Shown here: one piece after another, positions 21,351 through 28,789 of the stretch
How the letters are laid out: every line of letters starts with the position of its first letter
How positions within the stretch are numbered: position 1 is the first letter of the stretch
Origin: Streptomyces sp. TLI_053
Lineage (GTDB): Bacteria; Actinomycetota; Actinomycetes; Streptomycetales; Streptomycetaceae
Direction of reading: 5' to 3'
Assembly: GCF_900105395.1 (NCBI RefSeq)
Contig: NZ_LT629775.1
Coordinates: forward strand, 4,734,001 to 4,798,000
DNA length: 64,000 nucleotides
Position numbers and translations under genes: made by a program
Notes under the pieces: generated by a model
What the model saw: the letters and a program-made list of their open reading frames with translations, nothing else
Database searches by the model: none
Told to the model about the DNA's origin: nothing

Positions 21351-22121
21351 TCAGGGCCAGAGCAGGGTGCGCGACCACTCCGGGGTGAGCACCGGTCCGG
21401 TTCTGGTGTAGCGGAGGCGGACGTGGTGGCGCTCGGCCTCGCCCTGCCAGAACTCGACCTCGTGCGCCCAGAGCGTGTAGACGGCGTGCCCGGCGGCGAC
21501 CGCGTCCGGGGTGGCCTCCAGACGGCGCCGGGCCACCGCCACCGCCTCCTCGTACTCGGCCGGCGAGGCCAGCGGCTCGCTCTGCCGCCCGACCAGCGCG
21601 CCGATCCGGGCATCCGGGGAGCGGGTGGCGAACTCGGCCGCCGCGACCAGGTCGGCGGCCCGTTCGACGGTGCCGCGGACCCGCACCTGCCGGCCGAGCC
21701 GGGGCCAGTAGACGGTGAGCGCGGCGGCCGGGTGGTCGGCCAGCTGGCGGCCCTTGGGACTGTCGGCGGCGGCGGAGAAGACCCAGCCGGTGCCGGCCGC
21801 GTCCACGTCGCGCAGCACCAGGACGCGGGCGTCCGGCAGGCCGTCGGCGTCGACCGTGGAGAGGGTGAACACCTGCGGGTCCAGCACCCCGGCGTCGACG
21901 GCGGTGGCGAGCCAGTCGACGAAGAGCGGGCCGGGCTCGGCCGGGGCCGCCCCGGTGTCGAAGCCCGGCAGCGGGCGGGCCATCGGCGGGCGGCCCAGCA
22001 TCAGCTCGGGCACGGAACGGGGCTCGGACCGCGCTTCCGGGCGCGGCTCCGGGCCCGACCCGGGACCGGGTGCGGGCGTCGTCCCGCCCGGGCCGCTCAG
22101 GTCCTCGTCCTCGGCTGCCAT
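21351..22121 (-). CDS. pyridoxamine 5'-phosphate oxidase-like flavoprotein
   Basis: The 256-residue protein has the PNPOx split-barrel core: FTLSTVDADGLPDARVLVLR, FSAAADSPKGRQLADHP, AALTVYWPRLGRQVRVRGTV and the C-terminal WQGEAERHHVRLRY with the dimerisation motif. It probably binds FMN and oxidises pyridoxamine phosphate or a similar substrate (PhzG-like members act in secondary metabolism). The first 45 residues are a Pro/Glu-rich extension. ATG 22121 follows AAGGAAGG. It stands alone, convergent with the EamA gene. Confidence 0.8.
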   Translation of the reverse strand: MAAEDEDLSGPGGTTPAPGPGSGPEPRPEARSEPRSVPELMLGRPPMARPLPGFDTGAAPAEPGPLFVDWLATAVDAGVLDPQVFTLSTVDADGLPDARVLVLRDVDAAGTGWVFSAAADSPKGRQLADHPAAALTVYWPRLGRQVRVRGTVERAADLVAAAEFATRSPDARIGALVGRQSEPLASPAEYEEAVAVARRRLEATPDAVAAGHAVYTLWAHEVEFWQGEAERHHVRLRYTRTGPVLTPEWSRTLLWP

Positions 22122-22636
22122 CGCGCCCTTCCTTCCGGTTGCCGCCGCCGCAGCCCCTCGCCGGACGGGCCGCCGGGGGCGCCGGGCTCGGGGGTGCACT
22201 GTCGGAGCGCAACCGTACCGCCGCACGGTGACGGCTCAGGGCGCGGGCCCCGCGCCGGCCCGCCCGCGCCTGCCCGTGCCCGCCCCCGGGAACGGGCGGC
22301 CGCACCCGGTGCGCCCGGACACGCCGGAACACTCCCGGCTCGCCCGGACACGCCGGACACGCCCGGACACGCCCGTGGGCGGCACCGGTGCTCGGTGCCG
22401 CCCACGGGGCCGGTTCGCGGTGACCCTTTCCGCTGCCCGGTTGCGCACTGTGCGATCCGTTCCGATCGCGGTTCTTCCGATCCACTTCGCGGTCCGCTCC
22501 GGACCCGTCGCGGGTGCTCAGCCCACCCGCGTCCGTCCCGGCCGGCCCCGGTGCCCCGTCGACGGCGCCCCCGCCGTCGACGGCTCCCGGTCGGTGCCGG
22601 CACCCGGGACGTCCCGGTGCCCGATCGCCCGGGCGC
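22122..22636. other. 515-bp intergenic region
   Basis: No gene is supported. It holds the upstream region of the PNPOx-like gene, several imperfect copies of CGCCCGGACACGCCGGA at about 22312-22370, and a 15-bp perfect hairpin (22372-22408). Confidence 0.6.
22372..22408. terminator. hairpin, probable terminator
   Basis: CCCGTGGGCGGCACC pairs perfectly with GGTGCCGCCCACGGG around a 7-base loop. No T run. It lies downstream of the leftward secreted-protein gene (22637-22966). Confidence 0.6.
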
Positions 22637-22966
22637 TCAGTGGAAGATCGGCGCGAAGACGATGCTGTAGTTCTTGTTGGACTGGCCGGCCAGGATGGTG
22701 CCCGAGTTGTCCTTCACCGCCAGGGTGTTGGACTGGTTCGAGGCCCCGGAGCCGGTCGCGGTCTGCTGGTTGGAGATGTAGTTGCCGTCGACCGAGCCGA
22801 AGACGTTGCCCGTCCCGACGTTCGACACCACCCCGCTGTTGGACCCGTCGTTGGCGAGCGCGCCGTTGTCGGCGGCGGCGGCACCGGCACCGGCGAGCAG
22901 CAGGCCGGCCGCGAGCGGGGCCGCGAGCAGCACACCGGCGGTACGGCGGATTCGGTTGCGAGCCAT
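22637..22966 (-). CDS. small secreted protein, Asn/Gln/Ser-rich
   Basis: The 109-residue protein starts at ATG 22966 (GGAGG upstream) with a clear signal peptide (RTAGVLLAAPLAAGLLLAGA, cleavage near AAA-DN). The mature 75 residues are low in charge and rich in Asn, Ser, Thr and Gly (DGSNSGVVSNVGTGNVFGS, then ISNQQTATGSGASNQSNTLA), a composition that suggests beta-stacked or amyloid-like structure as in curlin or rodlin proteins, though no family match can be claimed. It may be a surface protein of aerial cells. The 420-bp upstream region is less GC-rich and probably regulatory. Confidence 0.7.
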   Translation of the reverse strand: MARNRIRRTAGVLLAAPLAAGLLLAGAGAAAADNGALANDGSNSGVVSNVGTGNVFGSVDGNYISNQQTATGSGASNQSNTLAVKDNSGTILAGQSNKNYSIVFAPIFH

Positions 22967-23392
22967 GGGAGCCTCCAAGAAACGGTAATCGTGCATTGGG
23001 TGCGGGAGTTCGCCGGCCAGACGAACACCTGCGGGCTGCGACGCCGGGTCACAGACTTCCGCAACAAATCGACAAAGCACCACCCCCGGGTGCCCTTTTC
23101 GCCCTTTAGCGTGATATCCAGCAGCCCCGCGCATAACTGCGAACGATCCTGGAAGCGCGCCGACACACCGCCGCCGACCTGGCATTTCGCCCGAACGGTC
23201 GGACACGACCGAGTCATCGGGGGCGGCGCGAAGGGGGCACACGGACAACCCGGCGCACGACCCTGGCGCGCGAAAGAGACAAACACGCCCCCGCCAGGTG
23301 CGGTCACGCCACCGTGTCGATATTTCAGGCCATCCTGCGACAGTCTGAAAATCCTGAGAACAATACCTTTGTTGCCCCGCCAGAAAGGCCGG
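22967..23392. promoter_or_regulatory. 426-bp upstream region of the secreted protein gene
   Basis: No gene is seen. The region is AT-richer than its neighbours (for example GCGTGATATCC near 23110 and CGATATTTCAGGCC near 23316), which fits a long promoter region for the leftward gene at 22637. No precise sites can be assigned. Confidence 0.45.
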
Positions 23393-24757
23393 TCAAACCG
23401 CCTTGCCGGGATTGAGGATCCCCAGCGGATCGAAGACCGCCTTCAGCTGCCGCTGCAGCTCCACCGCCACCGGCCCCAGCTCCCGCGCCAGCCACTCCCG
23501 CTTGAGCAGCCCCACCCCGTGCTCCCCGGTGATCGTCCCGCCCAGCTCCAGCCCCAGCGCCATGATCTCGTCGAAGGATGCCTGCGCCAGGGCGGACTGC
23601 TCCGGGTCCGCCGCGTCGAAGATGACGATCGGATGGGTGTTTCCGTCCCCGGCGTGACTCACCACCCCGATGGTCAGCCCGTGCCGCTCCCCGATCGCCG
23701 CGACGCCCTCCAGCATCTCGGCCAGCCGTGAGCGCGGCACCGCCACGTCGTCGATCATCGTGGTGCCCAGCCGGTCCAGCGCGGGCAGCGCCAGCCGACG
23801 CGCCTCCAGCAGCAGCTCGGACTCGGCCTGGTCCTCGGCCGGCACCACCTCGGTCGCCCCGGCCGCCCGGCACAGCTCGCCGACCGAGGCCAGCTCGGCC
23901 ACCCGGTCCGGACCGTCGAAGGCGACCAGCAGCAGCGCCCGGGTCGACTCCGGCAGGCCCATCCGCCCCAGCTCGTTGACCGCGCGCACGCTCACCGGGT
24001 CCATCAGCTCCATCAGCGAGGGGGTGAAGCCGCGCGCCATCACCTCGCAGACCGCCGCACCCGCCGAGGCCGTGCTCGGGAACTCCGCCGCCAGGGCCAG
24101 CTGCGGGGCGGGGGCCGGCCGCAGCGCCAGCACGGCGCGGACCACGACCCCCAGGGTGCCCTCGGAGCCGACCAGCAGCCGGGTCAGGTCGTAGCCGGCC
24201 ACGCCCTTGGCCGTCCGGCGGCCGGTGGACAGCAGCCGTCCGTCGGCCAGCACCACGTCGAGACCGAGCACGTACTCGGCGGTCACGCCGTACTTGACGC
24301 AGCAGAGCCCGCCCGCGCCGGTCCCGATGTTGCCGCCGATGGTGCAGGACTCCCAGCTCGACGGGTCGGGCGGGTAGGCGAGCCCCGAGGCGGCCGCCGC
24401 CCGGGAGAGCTCGGCGTTCACCACCCCCGGCTCGACCACCGCGATCCGGTTCACCGGGTCGATCTCCAGGATCCGGTTCATCCGCAGCATCGACAGCACG
24501 ATGCAGCCGTCGACCGCGTTGGCCGCGCCGGACAACCCGGTCCTGGCCCCCTGCGGGACCACCGGGACGCGCAGCGCGGTGGCGGTGCGCAGCACGTGCT
24601 GCACCTGCTCGACCGTCTCCGGGAAGACCACCACGGCCGGGGTGCCGGCCGGGCAGAAGTCCGCCATGTCGTGCCGGTAGGCCTCCGTCACGTCCGGGTC
24701 CACGGCCATCGCCCCGGGCGGGAGGCCCTCCGCCAGCCGGTCCGTCAGGTCACTCAT
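23393..24757 (-). CDS. FAD-linked oxidase, glycolate oxidase GlcD-like
   Basis: The 454-residue flavoprotein has an N-terminal PCMH-type FAD domain (VVVFPETVEQVQHVLRTATA, PQGARTGLSGAANAVDGCIV, SCTIGGNIGTGAGGLCCVKY) and a C-terminal FAD-oxidase domain (GVVSHAGDGNTHPIVIF, GTITGEHGVGLLKREWL). GlcD-like proteins oxidise glycolate, D-lactate or other 2-hydroxy acids. No GlcE or GlcF genes are adjacent, so it probably acts alone like many actinobacterial D-lactate dehydrogenases. Length is normal. Confidence 0.9.
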   Translation of the reverse strand: MSDLTDRLAEGLPPGAMAVDPDVTEAYRHDMADFCPAGTPAVVVFPETVEQVQHVLRTATALRVPVVPQGARTGLSGAANAVDGCIVLSMLRMNRILEIDPVNRIAVVEPGVVNAELSRAAAASGLAYPPDPSSWESCTIGGNIGTGAGGLCCVKYGVTAEYVLGLDVVLADGRLLSTGRRTAKGVAGYDLTRLLVGSEGTLGVVVRAVLALRPAPAPQLALAAEFPSTASAGAAVCEVMARGFTPSLMELMDPVSVRAVNELGRMGLPESTRALLLVAFDGPDRVAELASVGELCRAAGATEVVPAEDQAESELLLEARRLALPALDRLGTTMIDDVAVPRSRLAEMLEGVAAIGERHGLTIGVVSHAGDGNTHPIVIFDAADPEQSALAQASFDEIMALGLELGGTITGEHGVGLLKREWLARELGPVAVELQRQLKAVFDPLGILNPGKAV

Positions 24758-24885
24758 CGCCGCCTCCGCCCTCCGCCGCCCGTCCCCGTCCGCACTCTGC
24801 CCGCCGTCCGCCCGCCCGGCAAGTGCGTCGGGGCGGCACGTACGCCGGGCCGGCACGTACGCCGGGGCGGGCACACAGGGGGCGG

Positions 24886-26298
24886 TCAGGCCCGGCGCAG
24901 TACCGGCGAGGCCAGCGCGAGGACCCCGGCGGCCGCGGTGGCCAGCGCGCAGAGGGCGATCGGCAACCGGGGTCCGGCCGTGTCGGCGAGCAGGCCGAGC
25001 ACCCCGGTCGAGAGCACCAGCGCGGCGCTCTGCACCAGGGTCAGCAGCGCCTGCACCCGGGAGAGATGGGTGTCCGGCGCGGCTCCCAGCACCAGCGGCC
25101 CGAGCCGGCCGGCGAACAGCCCCGACCCCGCGCCCGTCAGCAGCCCACCGGTCACGGCCGCCGCCGGGACCGGCGCCGCGGCCAGCAGCGCGATGCCCGC
25201 GGCGGCGGCGCAGAGCCCGGCCGCCGCCTCCGCTCCCGCCCCGCGCGGGGGCCGGCCGGGCCGGGCGCCCCGGCGGGCGAGCAGGACCGCCACCACCAGG
25301 ACGCCCGCGCCCTGGGCGCCCGCCACCAGACCGGCCGCTCCCGCGCCCCACCCGGCGGACCGGGCCAGCAGCGGCCCGAGCAGCGAGACCACCGGCAGCA
25401 CCGCCCCGGCCGCGGCGCCGGCCAGCAGCAGCGCCGCGCGCAGCAGCCGGTCGCCCGACACCAGCCGCACCCCGGCGACGGCCTCCCGGACCGGACCGGA
25501 GGGCCGTTCCGTGCTGTTCCCGGCCGTGCTGTTCCCGGCCGTGCTGTTCCCAGCTGTACCGATCCCGGCCGTGCTGTTCCTGGCCGTGCTGTTTTTGGCC
25601 TTACCGATCCCGGCCGGCGGGGCCGGGCGCGGGTCGGACACCGGCAGGAGCAGCAGGACCAGCAGCAGGACGGCGAAGCTCGCCGCGTCCGCCAGCGCCG
25701 CGGCGGGCAGCCCGCCCGCCGCGACCAGGGCGCCGCCGAGGGGTGCCCCCAGCAGGGCGGCCGCCTGACCGCCCGCCTGGCGCAGCGCCAGGGCCCGCGG
25801 CAGGTCCGCCGCGGGCACGAGCAGCCGGGGCACCGACCCGCTCGCCGGGAGGTAGAACGCGTCCACCACGCCGATCACCAGCGCCGCGAGCAGCAGCAGC
25901 CCGAGCGGACTGCCCAGGACTCCGGCCGCGGCCGCCAGCGCGAGCGTCGCGGCCAGCATCACCGCGTCCCCGGCGAGCATCACCCGGCGCGCGCCCCGCC
26001 GGTCCGCCACCGCGCCGCCGACCAGGACCAGCGCCGTCCGGGCCGTCGTGATCACGGTGAGCACCAGACCGGCGGCCGCCCCGCCGTGCGCGGCGGCGGC
26101 CCAGCCCAGGGCGAAGGCGAGGGCGGCGTCGCCCAGCGCCCCGAGCTGCGCGCCGGCGAGCCAGCGCAGGTACGGCGCGGGCAGCGCCGCCCGGCCCGGG
26201 CGGGCCCCGGCGGAGGCGGCTGCGTCGGCCTCGCCGTCCCCGGCGGCGGGCACGGCGGCGGCATCGCCGGTGGGCGTGCGGTAACCCGTGGTCGTCAT
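24886..26298 (-). CDS. MFS transporter
   Basis: The 470-residue protein has 12 predicted membrane helices of the major facilitator type (GALGDAALAFALGW, then VADRRGARRVMLAGDAVMLA as the loop 2-3 motif). The long central loop (around residues 235-265) contains a short tandem repeat rich in Asn-Ser-Thr. It lies 79 bases downstream of a MerR gene in the same direction, so it is a likely regulated efflux pump. Start ATG 26298. Confidence 0.85.
   Translation of the reverse strand: MTTTGYRTPTGDAAAVPAAGDGEADAAASAGARPGRAALPAPYLRWLAGAQLGALGDAALAFALGWAAAAHGGAAAGLVLTVITTARTALVLVGGAVADRRGARRVMLAGDAVMLAATLALAAAAGVLGSPLGLLLLAALVIGVVDAFYLPASGSVPRLLVPAADLPRALALRQAGGQAAALLGAPLGGALVAAGGLPAAALADAASFAVLLLVLLLLPVSDPRPAPPAGIGKAKNSTARNSTAGIGTAGNSTAGNSTAGNSTERPSGPVREAVAGVRLVSGDRLLRAALLLAGAAAGAVLPVVSLLGPLLARSAGWGAGAAGLVAGAQGAGVLVVAVLLARRGARPGRPPRGAGAEAAAGLCAAAAGIALLAAAPVPAAAVTGGLLTGAGSGLFAGRLGPLVLGAAPDTHLSRVQALLTLVQSAALVLSTGVLGLLADTAGPRLPIALCALATAAAGVLALASPVLRRA
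25508..25612 (-). repeat. 15-bp minisatellite in the MFS central loop
   Basis: About seven imperfect copies of a 15-bp unit (CCGGCCGTGCTGTTC on the plus strand) encode NSTAG-like pentapeptides. Because the unit is a multiple of three, copy number changes would only lengthen the cytoplasmic loop. Confidence 0.85.
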
Positions 26299-26377
26299 GC
26301 GCGACGACGCTAGGACCCTCGACCGGCTTCAGGGCAACCGCCGGACCGCCCGGGCGCGGGTCACCGCCGGGCGCGGA

Positions 26378-27214
26378 TCAGGCCCGGACCACCGGCTCCT
26401 GCAGCTCCGTCACCCAGTCCGCCCGGTCCTCGGGGCACTCCAGGTAGAGCTCCCGGGCATAGCCCGCCGAGCGGTAGCCGTTCTCCTCGACGAAGCGCGC
26501 CAGCGCCTGGAACGAGCCCAGCGCCTCGTCCATCGAGCCCCGGTGCACCACCGTCGCCGCCGCCTCGACGGCCGGCAGCTCGACCACCGCGAAGCCGTGC
26601 TCCTCGCCCGTGGCCGTGCCGGTCCCGGCCGCGACCGGCACGGCGACCCGGATCAGCACCGAGCCGTCGCCGTCCCCGGTGTCCTCGTAGCGGGCGACGG
26701 ACGGCCCGGCGGCCGCGACACCGGCCGCCGCCAGACGACCGCAGAGCTCCTCGAACAGCGGGCCGACGACCGGCCCGATGTCCTGCGGCTCGTAGCTCGC
26801 CGCGACACCCGACAGTTCGGCCGCCCGGACCGACGGCAGCCGCTTCACCACAACGTCCTGTGCGGACATGGTCCCCTCGCTCTCGATCGTCCGGAGCCTC
26901 GTCTCCACCCGGGCCAGCCGTTCCACGTCCGCGGCGATGGCTGCGGCGAGCTCGGCCCGCCGCAGCCGCAGCATCCCGCGCAGCTCCGCCGGGTCCACCT
27001 CCTCGTCCAGGACGGCCCGCACCTGCTGCAGTGTGAAGCCGAGTTCCTTGAGGGCGATGACCCGGTTGAGCCGGGCGAGCTGGGACGCCTCGTAGCAGCG
27101 GTAGCCGCTCGACGGGTCGACCCGGGCCGGCCGGAGCAGTCCGACGGCGTCGTAGTGACGCAGCATCCGGACCGACACCCGGCCGTGCTTGGCGAAGTCT
27201 CCGATGTTCAACAT
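26378..27214 (-). CDS. MerR regulator with GyrI-like effector domain
   Basis: The 278-residue protein has a MerR winged helix (LNIGDFAKHGRVSVRMLRHY, then DPSSGYRCYEASQLARLNRV), a coiled dimerisation helix and a C-terminal GyrI/BmrR-like domain (VVKRLPSVRAAELSGVAASY, with an acidic end) that binds cationic or aromatic ligands. ATG 27214 has GGAGGG upstream. It precedes the MFS gene, suggesting autoregulated drug efflux. A MerR-type promoter with a 19-bp spacer lies immediately upstream. Confidence 0.9.
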   Translation of the reverse strand: MLNIGDFAKHGRVSVRMLRHYDAVGLLRPARVDPSSGYRCYEASQLARLNRVIALKELGFTLQQVRAVLDEEVDPAELRGMLRLRRAELAAAIAADVERLARVETRLRTIESEGTMSAQDVVVKRLPSVRAAELSGVAASYEPQDIGPVVGPLFEELCGRLAAAGVAAAGPSVARYEDTGDGDGSVLIRVAVPVAAGTGTATGEEHGFAVVELPAVEAAATVVHRGSMDEALGSFQALARFVEENGYRSAGYARELYLECPEDRADWVTELQEPVVRA

Positions 27215-27223
27215 GGTCCCTCC

Positions 27224-27254
27224 ATTGCAGGACCTCACACGGTGTCATGGTCAA
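27224..27254 (-). promoter_or_regulatory. MerR-type promoter (TTGACC, 19-bp spacer, TGCAAT)
   Basis: On the minus strand TTGACC (27254-27249) and TGCAAT (27229-27224) are separated by 19 bases, the overlong spacer on which MerR proteins act by twisting DNA. The spacer contains an imperfect dyad around ACCGTGTGAGGT. The predicted start of transcription is only about three bases before the ATG, so the mRNA may be leaderless. Confidence 0.65.
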
Positions 27255-27308
27255 GCCCCGGGCCCCGCCCGCCCGCCCGCCGTCCCCCGGCGGGCGGCGC
27301 GCGGTGGA

Positions 27309-28436
27309 TCAGTCGGTCACGTCGAACCCCCGCCGGTCCCCCAGCGTGCGCAGGCTCCGCTGGCCGGGGACCCCGTTGGCGTCCTCCCCCGCGTAGCCGA
27401 GGCTGCGCTGGAAGGCCGCGTACGCCTGTACCGTCCGGGTGCCGAGCGAGCCGTCCACCCAGCGCTGCTCCAGGAAGCCCTCGTCCGCGAGGGCCTGTTC
27501 GACGATCCGCACCTCGCCCCCGTAGGTCTGGTGCCCCTGCTCGGCGCCCGGGTCGGTGCGGGCGGCCGCGACCACGTGGGCGAGCGACACCCGGCGCGGC
27601 GAGGGCAGCCGGCCGAGCAGCCGGCGCAGCGACCCCTCCCCCGGCACACCGTCGGCGTCCGGCCCCGAGTACCCCAGACTGCGCTGGAAGTCCCGGTAGT
27701 TGAGCGTGTCGGCGTCCCGCCAGTCCTCGTCCGGGCCGGCCGCGTAGTGCCCGCCGAAGCCCTGCCGGACGAGCGCCTCGCCGACCTCCCGGACCTGCGG
27801 TCCGTGCGCTCCGTAGCCGTACTCCAGCCCGTTGATCGTCACCCGGTACCGGGCCGGCCCGGGATCGCCGGCCGGGCCGGAGTCCCCGCGCGGCGTGGGC
27901 ACCGGCGCACCGCCGGCCGCCGCGGCGATGCCGGGCAGCACCACCTCGCGGAACTGCCGGGCCCGGACGTCCCCCGGGCAGGCCGTACCGCCGTCCGACC
28001 ACTGCGGGAACATCCGGTGCACCCCGAAGCCGGGCGCGTCCCACTGCGGGCAGATCCGCACCGGGATGCCGTGCCGCTGGTGCAGCCACACCCCGAGCGC
28101 GACCAGGGCGGCGACCTGGGCGTCCGTCCAGGGATCGCTGCTCGTGTCGTCGCTGGCCGTCTCCACGCTGACCGCGCCGGTGCCGTCGGCCCTGCGGTTG
28201 GCGCCCATATTGGCGTCGGCACGCGTCTCGGTGCCGACGAACTGCCCCACGCCGCCGTCGTATCCGACCCCGAAGTGCGACTCCAGGTTGGTCGAGTCCC
28301 GCCAGTACTCGTACATCCGCCGCGGCGTCCACGGCGCCGCCACACTGTGGAAGACCACCTGCGTCGGCGTGATCGCCGGCTGCTCGTCCGACTCTGGCTG
28401 GAGCTCCATCTTCTCCGCGCCGGGGTACCAGGCCAT
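27309..28436 (-). CDS. N-acetylmuramoyl-L-alanine amidase, chromosomal paralogue of the phage endolysin
   Basis: The 375-residue protein aligns without gaps over the amidase domain with the prophage endolysin at 10.0-11.1 kb (for example MxWYPxAE, ELQPESD, RRxxEYWRDxxNLESHFG). Zinc ligands in FHSVAAP, GVHRMF and ACPGD are kept, as are the two C-terminal binding units ending GYSGPDADGVPG and GYAGEDANGVPG. Codon use is host-like. It lies next to tRNA-Ser, with no holin or other phage genes beside it. It is either a domesticated phage lysin or a relic. Cytoplasmic unless exported by unknown means; no signal peptide is seen. Confidence 0.85.
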   Translation of the reverse strand: MAWYPGAEKMELQPESDEQPAITPTQVVFHSVAAPWTPRRMYEYWRDSTNLESHFGVGYDGGVGQFVGTETRADANMGANRRADGTGAVSVETASDDTSSDPWTDAQVAALVALGVWLHQRHGIPVRICPQWDAPGFGVHRMFPQWSDGGTACPGDVRARQFREVVLPGIAAAAGGAPVPTPRGDSGPAGDPGPARYRVTINGLEYGYGAHGPQVREVGEALVRQGFGGHYAAGPDEDWRDADTLNYRDFQRSLGYSGPDADGVPGEGSLRRLLGRLPSPRRVSLAHVVAAARTDPGAEQGHQTYGGEVRIVEQALADEGFLEQRWVDGSLGTRTVQAYAAFQRSLGYAGEDANGVPGQRSLRTLGDRRGFDVTD

Positions 28437-28574
28437 CCGTCTCTCCTTGCCGGGCCCAGGGCACTTCGCCCCTTACGCCCGAACACACGAGACCCGGCCC
28501 TCCCCGGAACGACGCATCCCCCACAAACCCCCCGTTCAGGTGAAAACGGGGCACTTCCCACCCCGAAAAGCACG

Positions 28575-28610
28575 AAGGCGGGTGCCGACCCTGAGGTCGA
28601 CACCCGCCTT
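28575..28610 (-). terminator. terminator downstream of tRNA-Ser
   Basis: AAGGCGGGTG pairs with CACCCGCCTT and an inner CGACC-GGTCG pair continues it (one mismatch). On the minus strand it is followed by CGTGCTTTT, so it ends tRNA transcription before the amidase gene. Confidence 0.8.
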
Positions 28611-28635
28611 GAGCAGGTGGTTCTTCTCCTACCGG

Positions 28636-28723
28636 CGGAGAGCGTGGGATTCGAACCCACGGTACGGGGTCACCGCACGACAGTTTTCAAGACTGTTCCC
28701 TTAGGCCGCTCGGGCAGCTCTCC
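28636..28723 (-). tRNA. tRNA-Ser(UGA)
   Basis: The minus strand folds as a class II tRNA: acceptor GGAGAGC with GCTCTCC, D-arm with the tRNA-Ser signature, anticodon loop CTTGAAA (anticodon TGA), a long variable arm and T-loop GGTTCGAATCC. The discriminator is G, and CCA is not encoded. It reads UCA serine codons. About 88 bases long. Confidence 0.95.
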
Positions 28724-28789
28724 AGGCGGAGGTCAGCCTAACGGGTCCGGTGGGGTTCGGTGCACCGGGTTTCCGGGGTGGGGCGGGGG

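Noticed and set aside
28636..28723. tRNA-Ser as the attachment site of the prophage
   Set aside because: The element's right end is at about 18.5 kb in an acyl-CoA synthetase gene. No duplicate of the tRNA 3' end and no integrase are visible near 28.6 kb.
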